Assembly: GCF_947497935.1 (NCBI RefSeq)
Contig: NZ_CANMIO010000003.1
Span: 186,001 to 250,000, forward strand
Origin: an uncultured Shewanella sp.
GTDB lineage: Bacteria > Pseudomonadota > Gammaproteobacteria > Enterobacterales > Shewanellaceae
Direction: 5' to 3'
DNA length: 64,000 bases
Part shown: positions 28,551-37,688 of the stretch, in pieces
Numbering within the stretch: the stretch's first letter is position 1
Layout of the letters: every line of letters begins with the position of its first letter
Notes under the pieces: generated by a model
Databases searched by the model: none
What the model saw: only the letters and a program-made list of their open reading frames with translations
Told to the model about the DNA's origin: nothing
Position numbers and translations under genes: made by a program

Positions 28551-30194
28551 ATGACCTTTATTCAACTACTCGCAAGCTTAACGCCGATAATTAGCGTAAT
28601 GCTGTTTTTAGTCCTACTGCGGATGCCAGCATCAAGAGCAATGCCTATTTCTATGGTGTTCACCGGACTTGCAGCAGTATTCATTTGGAAAATGGACACC
28701 ACTTTTCTTGCCGCTTCGGTGGTCGAAGGCTTGTTATCAGCATTAACTCCGCTGACTATTATTTTTGGCGCGGTATTCTTGTTAAACACGCTTAAGTATT
28801 CTGGCGCTATGGATACCATTCGCGCAGGATTTACCAATATTAGCGGTGATGCTCGCGTACAGGTCATCATCATCTGCTGGTTGTTTGGCTCGTTCATCGA
28901 AGGCTCAGCAGGTTTTGGTACGCCTGCAGCTATTGGTGCACCTCTGCTTGTCTTACTGGGTATTCCTCCGATTGCTGCAGCAGTGGTTGCCTTGATTGCT
29001 GATTCTACCTCGGTCTCATTTGGTGCTATCGGTCTGCCAGTTCTGTTTGGTATGGAACAAGGGCTCACACAGGGTGGCAGCAATATGGCAGCAGAGCAAA
29101 TTGCTCAACATGGCGGTAGTTTTGCCGACTACGCGCAGTTTATTGCTATGCACATGATCACTATCGATTTAATCACTGGCACACTTATTCCATTGACAAT
29201 GGTGGCGATCCTAACAGGCTTCTTTGGCCGTAATAAATCCTTTAAAGAAGGCTTAGCCATTTGGAAGTTTGCCCTATTTGCCGGCCTTGCTTTCACCGTA
29301 CCGGCTTGGTTAATCAACTACTTTGCGGGCCCCGAATTCCCATCGGTTATTGGTGCATTAGTCGGTATGGCTTTGGTTATCCCTGTGGCAAAAAAAGGTT
29401 ACCTATTACCAAAAGAGCAATGGAATGATTTTGCGGAAAATGACGGTCAAGAGCGCCAAGAACTGGACACTGAGGTCAAGTTCTCTCAACTTGCAGCTTG
29501 GTCTCCATACTTAATTATGGCTGCGTTACTGGTACTTTCACGTACTGTTGCGCCACTAAAAGCCTGGTTATCTAGCTTTAACATCAGTTGGACAGGCTTA
29601 CTTGGCACAGAGCTAAAAGCTGGCTTTGCCACGCTTTACGCACCCGGCGCCTTCTTCGTCTTAGTCTGTATCTTAGGTTTCTTCCTGTTCAGAATGAAGT
29701 CTCCTGCAATAAAAGAGTCTATCTCTGTCTCTTGTAAGTCTATGGTGCCGACGATTATCTCTCTAGGCGCTTCAGTACCTATGGTAAAAATATTCCTTAA
29801 CTCAGGTGAAAACGCCTCGGGTCTTGCTTCTATGCCAGTGGCACTTGCCGATACGCTAGCCAATAGCATGGGAGCGGTATGGTCTTGGGTATCACCGATT
29901 GTCGGTATTTTTGGTGCCTTCTTATCAGGTTCTGCGACATTCTCGAACATGATGTTCTCGGGACTACAATACAGTGTTGCCGACAATATCGGTGCTAACC
30001 ATGCACTTATTTTAGCCATGCAAGGTATTGGCGCGAACGCCGGTAACATGATGTGTGTAATGAACGTGGTTGCAGCCGCAACTGTTGTTGGCATGGCAGG
30101 CCGAGAGTCAGAGATTATCCGTAAAACCATGCCAGTTGCACTAGGCTATGCTTTAGTTGCTGGCACTATCGCGGCAGTTTGGGGGGGATTCTAA
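28551..30194 (+). CDS. lldP: L-lactate permease LldP
   Basis: LldP imports lactate (both isomers, and glycolate in E. coli) by proton symport. The 547-residue protein is almost entirely membrane helices, about 12-14. The family pattern includes [21 protein letters not shown] near residue 118, [15 protein letters not shown] near 150, and [16 protein letters not shown] near 460. GAGGCAAGC precedes ATG closely. It is the first gene of the lactate block, matching the Shewanella order lldP, dld-II, lldEFG. Hairpins and a 136-bp gap separate it from dld-II. Confidence 0.95.
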   Translation: MTFIQLLASLTPIISVMLFLVLLRMPASRAMPISMVFTGLAAVFIWKMDTTFLAASVVEGLLSALTPLTIIFGAVFLLNTLKYSGAMDTIRAGFTNISGDARVQVIIICWLFGSFIEGSAGFGTPAAIGAPLLVLLGIPPIAAAVVALIADSTSVSFGAIGLPVLFGMEQGLTQGGSNMAAEQIAQHGGSFADYAQFIAMHMITIDLITGTLIPLTMVAILTGFFGRNKSFKEGLAIWKFALFAGLAFTVPAWLINYFAGPEFPSVIGALVGMALVIPVAKKGYLLPKEQWNDFAENDGQERQELDTEVKFSQLAAWSPYLIMAALLVLSRTVAPLKAWLSSFNISWTGLLGTELKAGFATLYAPGAFFVLVCILGFFLFRMKSPAIKESISVSCKSMVPTIISLGASVPMVKIFLNSGENASGLASMPVALADTLANSMGAVWSWVSPIVGIFGAFLSGSATFSNMMFSGLQYSVADNIGANHALILAMQGIGANAGNMMCVMNVVAAATVVGMAGRESEIIRKTMPVALGYALVAGTIAAVWGGF

Positions 30195-30213
30195 GCCCTT
30201 CTTTAAGTCCTCC

Positions 30214-30242
30214 TTTAAGCCCTTATTTAAATAGGGCTTAAA
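30214..30242 (+). terminator. Hairpin after lldP
   Basis: TTTAAGCCCT and AGGGCTTAAA form a 10-bp stem with a 9-base loop, but no T-run follows. It could stabilise the lldP message or mark a processing point rather than terminate. Confidence 0.4.
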
Positions 30243-30270
30243 ACAAAATCTATAAAAATAATAATATCGG

Positions 30271-30296
30271 AAAGCCGTTGCTACAGCGGCGGCTTT
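30271..30296 (+). promoter_or_regulatory. Second hairpin in the lldP-dld-II gap
   Basis: AAAGCCGTTGCT pairs with AGCGGCGGCTTT (two G-U pairs) around a tiny loop, ending 34 bases before the dld-II start. With no T-run it is more likely a leader or processing structure than a terminator. Confidence 0.35.
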
Positions 30297-30330
30297 ATCC
30301 ACTTTAAAATAAGTGTGTGAGATAAAATTA

Positions 30331-33150
30331 ATGTCAATTAATTATGAAGCTGTATTAAGAGATCTGCGTAAGCAAGTGGGTGAAGACGCCGCAACAAACG
30401 ATCCTGTTCGCCGTTTTGCTTGGTCAACCGATGCCAGTTACTTTCGTATCGTGCCAGAAATTGTGGTGCATGCCGATACCTTGGAACAAGCTAAACGAAC
30501 CCTTGCGATAGCCCGTACTTATGGCGCGCCAGTCACCTTTAGAGCCGCAGGTACCAGTCTTTCAGGCCAAGCCATCGGCGAAGGTATTTTGCTTATATTG
30601 GGTCATGATGGCTTTAGAACATTATCTGTTAGTGAAGATGCATCGAAGATCACTTTAGGTACCGCCGTCATTGGCGCCGACGCCAACGCAGTATTAAAGC
30701 CTTTGAACAAAAAAATAGGCCCAGATCCAGCCACACTAGCATCGGCCAAAATTGGCGGCATAGTGTCTAACAACGCCTCAGGTATGTGTTGCGGGACAGC
30801 GCAGAATAGCTACCAAACAATTGCATCGGCCAAACTTTTATTTGCAGATGGCACTGAGCTCGATACGGGTTGTGAAACATCAAAAGCTGCATTTGCACTA
30901 TCTCATCCTCAGCTATTGAAAGAACTGAGTGAACTTGCAGCGCTGACCGTCAACAACACCACGCTTGCAGCTAGAATTCGTAAAAAGTTCTCCATCAAAA
31001 ACACCACAGGTTACAGCCTAAATGCCTTAGTTGATTTTGCCGAACCGTTCGAGCTCATTAATCACCTGATTGTGGGTGCGGAAGGTACGTTAGCGTTTGT
31101 TGAGGAGGTGACTTATCACACTGTTGATGAAGCCCGCTTTAAAGCCTCTGCCATGGCGGTATTTTTTAATATGGAAGATGCGGCACGTGCGATCCCACCA
31201 TTGGTGGGCGACAGTGTAGCCGCTGCAGAGTTACTTGATTGGGCCTCAATCAAGGCGATCACTGGTAAAGCGGGTATGCCATTATGGCTTGCAGAGCTGC
31301 CTGAAGGCGCCTGTATCTTATTAATTGAATCTCGCGCTAATGACAAGGCGACACTCGAAAATTACACTAAAGAAGTTATCGCTAAGCTGACTCACATTGA
31401 AACCGAGCGCCCAATCACTTTCAGTGATGATCCAGCGGTATTTGGCCAATATTGGGCAATGCGTTCAGCGCTATTTCCTATTATTGGTGGCGAGCGCCCT
31501 AAAGGTACGTCAGTCATTATTGAAGATGTGGCCTTTGAGCTTGAACATTTAGCGGCTGCTGCAAAAGACCTTACCCAGCTATTCCACAAGCATCACTATC
31601 CTGAAGGAGTGATCTATGGACACGCACTCGCAGGTAACTTCCACTTCATCATCACCCCAACATTCAATACTCAAGCCGATATAGAACGCTTCCACGCATT
31701 TATGCAAGATGTCGCCGAGATGGTGATAAATAAATACGACGGCTCGATGAAAGCTGAGCACGGCACAGGCCGCGCGGTCGCCCCCTTTGTTGAGATGGAA
31801 TGGGGCAGCGATGCTTATACCTTGATGAAGCGTATCAAACAGATTTTTGACCCTGAAGGACTTTTAAATCCAGGCGTAATTCTGAACGATGATAATCAAG
31901 TTCACGTTAAAAATATCAAACCTTGCCCTGTGGTCGATGACTTAGTCGATAAATGTATCGAGTGCGGCTTCTGTGAAAAGACCTGCCCGACATCGGCGCT
32001 AAATATGTCACCGCGTCAACGTATCGCAACCCTGCGCGAAATTGAACGCCTTGAGCAGTCTGGCGATAAACAAGCCGCCAGCGAAATGCGCGCAGCAGCA
32101 AAATACGATGTAGTTGATACCTGTGCCGCCTGTCAGCTTTGCACCATTGCCTGTCCAGTCGATAACAGCATGGGCGAACTGGTGCGTAAACTCAGATCGC
32201 CTTACATCAGTACAACTGAACAGAAGGTACTCGACTTTCAAGCCAAACACTTTGGTGCAGTCAATCAGGTGATCAGCACAGGTTTTGATGTGTTAGGCAC
32301 AATTCACAAGATCACTGGCAGCGCCGTCACTGGTGCCATCATGAAGGCGGGTCGCGTCGTCAGCAAAGAAGTCCCTTATTGGAACCCTGACTTTCCAAAA
32401 GGCGGTAAACTTCCTAAACTGGCAGCGCCTATTCCGGGCCAAGAAACTGTGATTTACTTCCCAGCCTGTGGTGGTCGAACTTTTGGCCCAACTCCAAAAG
32501 ATCCCGATAACCGTACCTTGCCAGAAGTGGTTGTCACTCTACTTGAGCGCAGCGGTTACAATGTTATCACTCCTGAAAAGACTCGCGAGCTATGCTGTGG
32601 TCAAATGTGGGAATCTAAAGGTGACTTTAAGAACGCCGATGCAAAGCGTAAAGAATTGATTGAAGCTGTTGCAGCCATGACCCAAGACGGCAAGCTGCCA
32701 GTAATTATCGATGCACTATCTTGTACTTATCGAACCCTTGCTGGCGACAAATCGTTGACAGACAAAGTCGACATTGTTGATATGGTCGACTTTATCCATG
32801 ACAAACTGCTCGATAAACTCACCATCAACCGTAAGAAACCAGCGGTTGCGCTGCACTTAGGTTGTAGTGCACGCAAGATGAAAATCGAGTCTAAGATGGA
32901 AGCGATTGTTGATGCTTGTACTGCACAAATTGTTCGTCCAGCGGGGATCGATTGCTGTGGTTATGCTGGCGAAAAAGGTTTGTACAAACCAGAGATCAAC
33001 GCCAGTGCACTACGTAACATTAAGAAACTTATTCCAGTTGATGTTAACGAAGGTTACTACGCTAACCGTATGTGTGAAGTGGGTCTAACTCAGCATAGCG
33101 GCATCTCTTATCGTCACCTTGCCTATCTATTAGAAGAGTGTACCCGTTAA
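30331..33150 (+). CDS. dld-II: FAD/Fe-S D-lactate dehydrogenase Dld-II
   Basis: Oxidises D-lactate to pyruvate, passing electrons to the respiratory chain; this type was defined in Shewanella. The 939-residue protein has an FAD-binding PCMH domain (about 35-265, with RAAGTSLSGQAIGEG), an FAD-linked oxidase C-terminal domain (270-530, with HGTGRAVAPFVE) and two 4Fe-4S clusters (CIECGFCEKTCP near 545 and CAACQLCTIACP near 600). Cys-rich CCG-type segments follow at about 695-900 (CCGQMWESKG and CCGYAGEKG). ATG at 30331 is preferred over GTG at 30313, giving MSINYEAVLRDLR. It is much larger than E. coli Dld and is not homologous in layout. Confidence 0.92.
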   Translation: MSINYEAVLRDLRKQVGEDAATNDPVRRFAWSTDASYFRIVPEIVVHADTLEQAKRTLAIARTYGAPVTFRAAGTSLSGQAIGEGILLILGHDGFRTLSVSEDASKITLGTAVIGADANAVLKPLNKKIGPDPATLASAKIGGIVSNNASGMCCGTAQNSYQTIASAKLLFADGTELDTGCETSKAAFALSHPQLLKELSELAALTVNNTTLAARIRKKFSIKNTTGYSLNALVDFAEPFELINHLIVGAEGTLAFVEEVTYHTVDEARFKASAMAVFFNMEDAARAIPPLVGDSVAAAELLDWASIKAITGKAGMPLWLAELPEGACILLIESRANDKATLENYTKEVIAKLTHIETERPITFSDDPAVFGQYWAMRSALFPIIGGERPKGTSVIIEDVAFELEHLAAAAKDLTQLFHKHHYPEGVIYGHALAGNFHFIITPTFNTQADIERFHAFMQDVAEMVINKYDGSMKAEHGTGRAVAPFVEMEWGSDAYTLMKRIKQIFDPEGLLNPGVILNDDNQVHVKNIKPCPVVDDLVDKCIECGFCEKTCPTSALNMSPRQRIATLREIERLEQSGDKQAASEMRAAAKYDVVDTCAACQLCTIACPVDNSMGELVRKLRSPYISTTEQKVLDFQAKHFGAVNQVISTGFDVLGTIHKITGSAVTGAIMKAGRVVSKEVPYWNPDFPKGGKLPKLAAPIPGQETVIYFPACGGRTFGPTPKDPDNRTLPEVVVTLLERSGYNVITPEKTRELCCGQMWESKGDFKNADAKRKELIEAVAAMTQDGKLPVIIDALSCTYRTLAGDKSLTDKVDIVDMVDFIHDKLLDKLTINRKKPAVALHLGCSARKMKIESKMEAIVDACTAQIVRPAGIDCCGYAGEKGLYKPEINASALRNIKKLIPVDVNEGYYANRMCEVGLTQHSGISYRHLAYLLEECTR

Positions 33151-33555
33151 GCCATTGTCGGTTTAAACAGGTATGTGCATAAGCATGCCCTTGTTCGAGT
33201 AATTGCAAGCCATTAGGGGCTATTTAAGCCCCTAATTTATCTCCCTGTCATGACGGCAAGCTCCTAGCCCCCAACAACCACTTTTAGCAACAGCAAGTTC
33301 AACTCTTAGATATAAACCACAAATTTTCCATATTATACAACCACCTAGATTATTTTCACTTTTGCAAAAATGGTCAATCTTATTTACTAAATTAGCACTA
33401 CTTTTTACAGGGGTATCGGCCTATATTTAATGAGTGAATAAATATAAGCGAATGGCCATTAAAGATTAAGCTTGCTTGTTGAGTAGGCTTTTTTGTGGCT
33501 ACTTTTTACGGTTAAAAGTCGCTAACTATGTCTGTAAAATAGAAGAGAAACTACA
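33151..33555. other. 405-bp gap between dld-II and lldE
   Basis: No gene is seen. TTAGGGGCT and AGCCCCTAA (33213-33235) form a 9-bp stem with a 5-base loop, about 60 bp after dld-II, followed only by TTTAT, so termination is uncertain. The AT-rich remainder probably contains a separate promoter for lldEFG. This gap suggests the D- and L-lactate enzymes can be expressed unequally. Confidence 0.5.
33213..33240 (+). terminator. Possible terminator after dld-II
   Basis: A 9-bp GC-rich stem (TTAGGGGCT / AGCCCCTAA) with a weak T-rich tail (TTTAT). Confidence 0.5.
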
Positions 33556-34299
33556 ATGAAGATAGCTCTATTCATTCCTTGTCTAGTGAATCAGATGGTG
33601 CCTGAAGTGGGAATTGCCACCTTAGAATTATTAGAAAAACTCGGACACCAAGTCATACTGCCTCAAGGCCAAACCTGCTGTGGCCAGCCAATGACCAACT
33701 CAGGTTGTTATAACGAAGCCAAGAAAACAACCATGAAACTACTCAATGCCTTCAAAGGTGTCGAGTGTGATGCCATTGTGTGCCCTGCTGCTTCATGCCT
33801 GGTTGCTGCAAAAGAGAACTTCCATGAGTTTGATTCGAGCCCAGAAGCTCAAGCCGTAATCGACAAGTTGTATGAGCTCACCGAGTTTCTTCATGACGTC
33901 TCTCCTATTCCAGCATTTAGCAAACCGTTTCCACACAAGATCAGCCTACAGATGAGCTGTCATGGCATTCGTATGCTTGATTTAGCGACTCCAAGCGAAC
34001 AAATGGGCCCGCGCATGAACAAGTTCGAAGCCGTGCTTGCTGCAATTCCCCAAATTGAGATTGTCTATCCAGACAGGCGCGATGAGTGCTGTGGTTTTGG
34101 TGGGACCTTTGCCCTAGATGAAGGCGCGGTATCGGCCAAAATGGGGAAAGATAAGGCGCAAGCTCATGCAGAAACAGGCGCCGCTTACGCCGTTGGTTTC
34201 GATCCATCATGCTTACTACATATCGATGGAATGGTCAGACGGCAAAAGCTGCCGATTGAGACTCGCCACATAGCTCAAATAATCAACGCAGCGCTTTAG
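33556..34299 (+). CDS. lldE: L-lactate dehydrogenase complex subunit LldE (LutA-like)
   Basis: One of three subunits of the Fe-S L-lactate dehydrogenase that converts L-lactate to pyruvate. The 247-residue protein contains two CCG (DUF224/heterodisulfide-reductase-like) repeats. The first has TCCGQPMTNSGC near residue 41, with a downstream CPAASC. The second has the SCHGIRML segment and ECCGFGGTFALDEG near 178. These Cys clusters probably hold Fe-S centres or pass electrons. It leads lldEFG, with gaps of 8 and 4 bp between genes. Confidence 0.95.
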   Translation: MKIALFIPCLVNQMVPEVGIATLELLEKLGHQVILPQGQTCCGQPMTNSGCYNEAKKTTMKLLNAFKGVECDAIVCPAASCLVAAKENFHEFDSSPEAQAVIDKLYELTEFLHDVSPIPAFSKPFPHKISLQMSCHGIRMLDLATPSEQMGPRMNKFEAVLAAIPQIEIVYPDRRDECCGFGGTFALDEGAVSAKMGKDKAQAHAETGAAYAVGFDPSCLLHIDGMVRRQKLPIETRHIAQIINAAL

Positions 34300-34307
34300 G
34301 AGAAGAT

Positions 34308-35681
34308 ATGTCGACTTCAACATCAGCTACTCATGCCCATAAAGCGGAGATTTTTTGTAAAGATGAATCTCGCGTCGATTGGCACTCAAAAGCTCTGTGG
34401 ATGCTACGTGAAAAGCGAGACAGAGCGGCGGGAAGCTTGCCAGAGTGGGAACAGCTTCGCCAAATTGGTTCAGAAATGAAACTTCATACTCTGACCCACT
34501 TAGGTCAGTATTTAGAAGAGTTTGAACAAAACTGCCTTAAAAACAACATAAAAGTACACTGGGCCAAAGATGGCGCAGAACACAACCGTATCGTGCATGG
34601 CATTTTAGCTAACCATGACGTTAAAAAATTAGTAAAGTCTAAGTCTATGCTCACCGAAGAATGCCATATGAATCCTTATCTAGAGGAACGTGGCATTGAG
34701 GTGATTGATACCGACTTAGGCGAACGTATTATTCAGCTCGCTGGACAGCCACCATCACACATTGTGGTGCCTGCAATTCACCTGAAAAAAGAGGAAGTGG
34801 GCGATCTCTTCCACGACAAGCTCGGCACAGATGCTGGCGCATCTGATCCACTTTACTTAACCCGCGCCGCCCGTGCGCATCTTCGTGAGCAATTTTTGTC
34901 TGCCGATGCTGCTATGACTGGGGTTAACATGGCAATTGCAGATAAAGGCGCCGTCGTAGTGTGTACCAACGAAGGTAATGCCGATATGGGCGCCAACTTA
35001 CCTAAGTTGCAATTGCACTCAATGGGCATAGACAAGATAGTGCCCAATATCGATAGTGCCGCAGTCTTGCTGCGTACTCTGGCAAGAAATGCCACCGGCC
35101 AGCCTATCACCACATATAGTTCTTTTTATCGCGGCCCACAAGATGGCGGCGAGATGCATGTCATTATTGTCGATAACGGCCGTACAGACATGTTAAAAGA
35201 CAAAATCTTAGCCGAATCACTTAAGTGTATTCGCTGTGGTGGCTGCCTGAATACTTGTCCGGTATATCGCCGCTCAGGGGGGTATAGCTACAACTATACC
35301 ATTCCAGGCCCTATTGGTATCGCGGTGGGGTCGCAAAGCGATGATACAAACTCAATTCCTTGGGCATGTACCTTATGTGGTAGCTGCTCTTATGTGTGCC
35401 CAACTAAAGTGCCACTGGATAAGATCATCCACCATCATCGCCGTTTAAAAGCCAAGGCGGGAAAACTTCCTTACGGCAAATCCAGCTATATGCCGCTAGT
35501 AGGCAAATTTATGGCCAGTGAAACGGCACTTAACTGCTCGATGAGCGTGGCTCGTACTGCACTTAAGATTTTACCGGGTAGCCTATTAAAGCCATTCTCA
35601 GGCGCTTGGGGGAAATACCGCGAGTTACCAGTGGCACCAGACTCAAGCTTCGAAGCTTGGTTTAAGAAGAACAGAGGGTAA
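34308..35681 (+). CDS. lldF: L-lactate dehydrogenase complex subunit LldF (LutB-like)
   Basis: The ferredoxin-like, largest subunit of the LldEFG complex. The 457 residues have an N-terminal LUD domain (about 60-300; NADMGANLPKLQ and SSFYRGPQDGGEMHVII are family landmarks). Two 4Fe-4S motifs follow: CIRCGGCLNTCP near 305 and CTLCGSCSYVCP near 355. The C-terminus is basic and aromatic. AGGAG lies 5 bases before the ATG. It relays electrons toward the quinone pool. Confidence 0.95.
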   Translation: MSTSTSATHAHKAEIFCKDESRVDWHSKALWMLREKRDRAAGSLPEWEQLRQIGSEMKLHTLTHLGQYLEEFEQNCLKNNIKVHWAKDGAEHNRIVHGILANHDVKKLVKSKSMLTEECHMNPYLEERGIEVIDTDLGERIIQLAGQPPSHIVVPAIHLKKEEVGDLFHDKLGTDAGASDPLYLTRAARAHLREQFLSADAAMTGVNMAIADKGAVVVCTNEGNADMGANLPKLQLHSMGIDKIVPNIDSAAVLLRTLARNATGQPITTYSSFYRGPQDGGEMHVIIVDNGRTDMLKDKILAESLKCIRCGGCLNTCPVYRRSGGYSYNYTIPGPIGIAVGSQSDDTNSIPWACTLCGSCSYVCPTKVPLDKIIHHHRRLKAKAGKLPYGKSSYMPLVGKFMASETALNCSMSVARTALKILPGSLLKPFSGAWGKYRELPVAPDSSFEAWFKKNRG

Positions 35682-35685
35682 AAAC

Positions 35686-36255
35686 ATGTCTAGCAAACTC
35701 GACATTCTTAACGCACTGAAAAGCGCCGCTATTGCGCCTCAAGCCATGCCTGTCATCAATATTTCACCGCGAATTGATGATTTAGTCGGTCAGTTTGAAG
35801 CCAGCCTTAATACGGTTGCCGGTACCTTGCACCGTGAAGGTGGCTTAGCCAAACTGCAAGTGCAGGTTGATGAACATATTGCTCAGGGGATGCAAATCAT
35901 CTCTATGGTTGACGGTGTTAAAGGTAATCGCGAAGTGACCGATACCGCCCACCAGCTAAGAGATATCGATTACGCAGTGATCCCAGGAGACTTAGGCGTG
36001 GCCGAGAATGGCGCGATTTGGGTTAATAATAAAAATCTTGGCCACCGAGTCACCCCTTTTATCTGTGAAAATCTATTCTTAGTATTAGATACGAATACAA
36101 TTGTCGCTAACATGCATCAGGCTGCCAGTAAAATAACCTTAGATTCTGGTGAGTTTGGTACGTTTATCGCAGGTCCATCAAAGACAGCCGATATTGAACA
36201 AGCACTGGTTGTTGGTGCTCATGGCGCCTGTAGCCTTAACGTCTACTTAGTTTAA
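35686..36255 (+). CDS. lldG: L-lactate dehydrogenase complex subunit LldG (LutC-like)
   Basis: The third LldEFG subunit, 189 residues, consists of a LUD domain related to the N-terminal region of LldF. Landmarks are DYAVIPGDLGVAENGAIWV near residues 98-116 and GTFIAGPSKTADIEQALVVGAHG near 165-187. It carries no Fe-S motif. The gene follows lldF by 4 bp, and a strong terminator lies 20 bp downstream, closing the lactate operon. The family's molecular role is not settled. Confidence 0.93.
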   Translation: MSSKLDILNALKSAAIAPQAMPVINISPRIDDLVGQFEASLNTVAGTLHREGGLAKLQVQVDEHIAQGMQIISMVDGVKGNREVTDTAHQLRDIDYAVIPGDLGVAENGAIWVNNKNLGHRVTPFICENLFLVLDTNTIVANMHQAASKITLDSGEFGTFIAGPSKTADIEQALVVGAHGACSLNVYLV

Positions 36256-36276
36256 TCAATATTAAACTGGTCCGAA

Positions 36277-36304
36277 AAAGCCCTAATTGCTATTAGGGCT
36301 TTGT
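36277..36304 (+). terminator. Terminator of the lldEFG operon
   Basis: AAAGCCCTAAT and ATTAGGGCTTT form an 11-bp stem with a 4-base loop. Only a short T-run follows, but the stem is strong. Confidence 0.78.
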
Positions 36305-36360
36305 TCAGCTATTTCAGAACACGGTATACGCACTGATGAGAATTACAATTTAAATTAACT

Positions 36361-37497
36361 TTATCTTTTCTCGATATAGTACTCTAGCTGAACTTTCACC
36401 TCTTTGGCTTTAACGGCTTTTCCATCAACAAACTTAGGCGCATAACGCCACTGCTTTAATGCTAATAGCGATTCTGTTGCAAATTTTTCTCCGCCAATCG
36501 TATCAAGAACAACAGGATCTTTAACAAAACCCATTTCATCTATGGTAAAGCTGAGCTGAGCTGAACCACTCTTCCCAGCTCTAGCATAAGACATGGGATA
36601 GTTAGGATTTTTGCGAAATAACGGTGTTGGCTCAATATCCTCTTTCCAAGGCTTCATACTACCAATCGCAATACAGTGTTGGGTGGACTTTTCACTTTCG
36701 CCATCATGCTCATAGATCTGTACTAACTTTGCATGAGCGGCCAACTCATAGGGATGATTAAAATCAAGCTTTTGAAATTGACTGATTACACCTAAAAATA
36801 GCACTTCGGCTTCATCAAAATCTTTTTCAGCAAAACGTACATTCGCTATCCTAAAACTGTTGAGTACTCGCTTCATTGCATCTTCTGGCAGTAATTCACT
36901 GTATGCCTCATGCGCATCAAAAGCGTAATTACGAACTTTGCGGGTGTAATATCGTGAGTTAACTAAACGCTCAAAATAAGCCATTTTAGTATCTGCGATG
37001 ACCATTGCTTCGTCAGAATCCTCTGCAATATCTAAGGCTTCATCCAAATACTTTCGAGCATATTTTTTGCTACTGGCATCACTCAGCCCCAATAACGGAT
37101 CTATCAGCTCTATAGCGTCATCACCATAATGCTTTTGGTAGATTTGTAATGTCTCTTCGAACAAGACAAACGCTTCAGGTTGAAGCTTTTTCGGTTGAGA
37201 TTTGAGCTGTTCATCAAAGCTTTGATTAGGCATATTAGCAATTAATGCATTCGCTGCATTTAGTGCTAAATTACCGGTATTAATACTGTCAGCGCCAAAC
37301 TTAGCCTTACCTAACTCATAAGACTGCAAAGCATAAAATTCAATATCAGATTGGTTTTCGGCGGTTACCGCAGCTTTATAAGCTAAATAGGCGTCACTAA
37401 ACTCAGAGGAAAAAGCTGGGGAAGAAAGACTAACAACTGTTGTAAAAATAGCTGTTAATACAATATTGCGCTTATTAGCACTAAGCTTGGTAAACAT
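36361..37497 (-). CDS. Exported protein with C-terminal TonB domain
   Basis: A 378-residue protein with a signal peptide or N-terminal anchor (about 10-30), a long helical, TPR-like central region (30-275), and a TonB C-terminal domain (about 285-375). The TonB-like part has RKNPNYPMSYARAGKSGSAQLSF, then DTIGGEKFATESLLALKQWRYAPKFVDG. No Pro-rich linker, ExbB or ExbD is present, so it may not energise a receptor. A periplasmic scaffold or TonB-like adaptor is an alternative. It is monocistronic, convergent with the lactate operon. Confidence 0.75.
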   Translation of the reverse strand: MFTKLSANKRNIVLTAIFTTVVSLSSPAFSSEFSDAYLAYKAAVTAENQSDIEFYALQSYELGKAKFGADSINTGNLALNAANALIANMPNQSFDEQLKSQPKKLQPEAFVLFEETLQIYQKHYGDDAIELIDPLLGLSDASSKKYARKYLDEALDIAEDSDEAMVIADTKMAYFERLVNSRYYTRKVRNYAFDAHEAYSELLPEDAMKRVLNSFRIANVRFAEKDFDEAEVLFLGVISQFQKLDFNHPYELAAHAKLVQIYEHDGESEKSTQHCIAIGSMKPWKEDIEPTPLFRKNPNYPMSYARAGKSGSAQLSFTIDEMGFVKDPVVLDTIGGEKFATESLLALKQWRYAPKFVDGKAVKAKEVKVQLEYYIEKR

Positions 37498-37688
37498 GAA
37501 AAGTCCTTATTTCATTTTTATTCTTGATACGTAACCTAAAGTTGAACGACAGGTTAATCCGCTCAATTAGCATGGCTTTTTAAAAGCCAAACTAACATGC
37601 CCCTATGTAGGTCTCAATAATTAAGTTACGAATAATCCTTTAGCAACGAATGAACTTAGCCTCTATTTACGGTTATGTATTTAGCCCC

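Noticed and set aside
28562..29083. A 173-codon open frame antisense to lldP, and a similar one at 29636-30130
   Set aside because: They mirror a highly conserved permease gene, have no ribosome site or family resemblance, and such long antisense frames are common opposite hydrophobic coding sequence.
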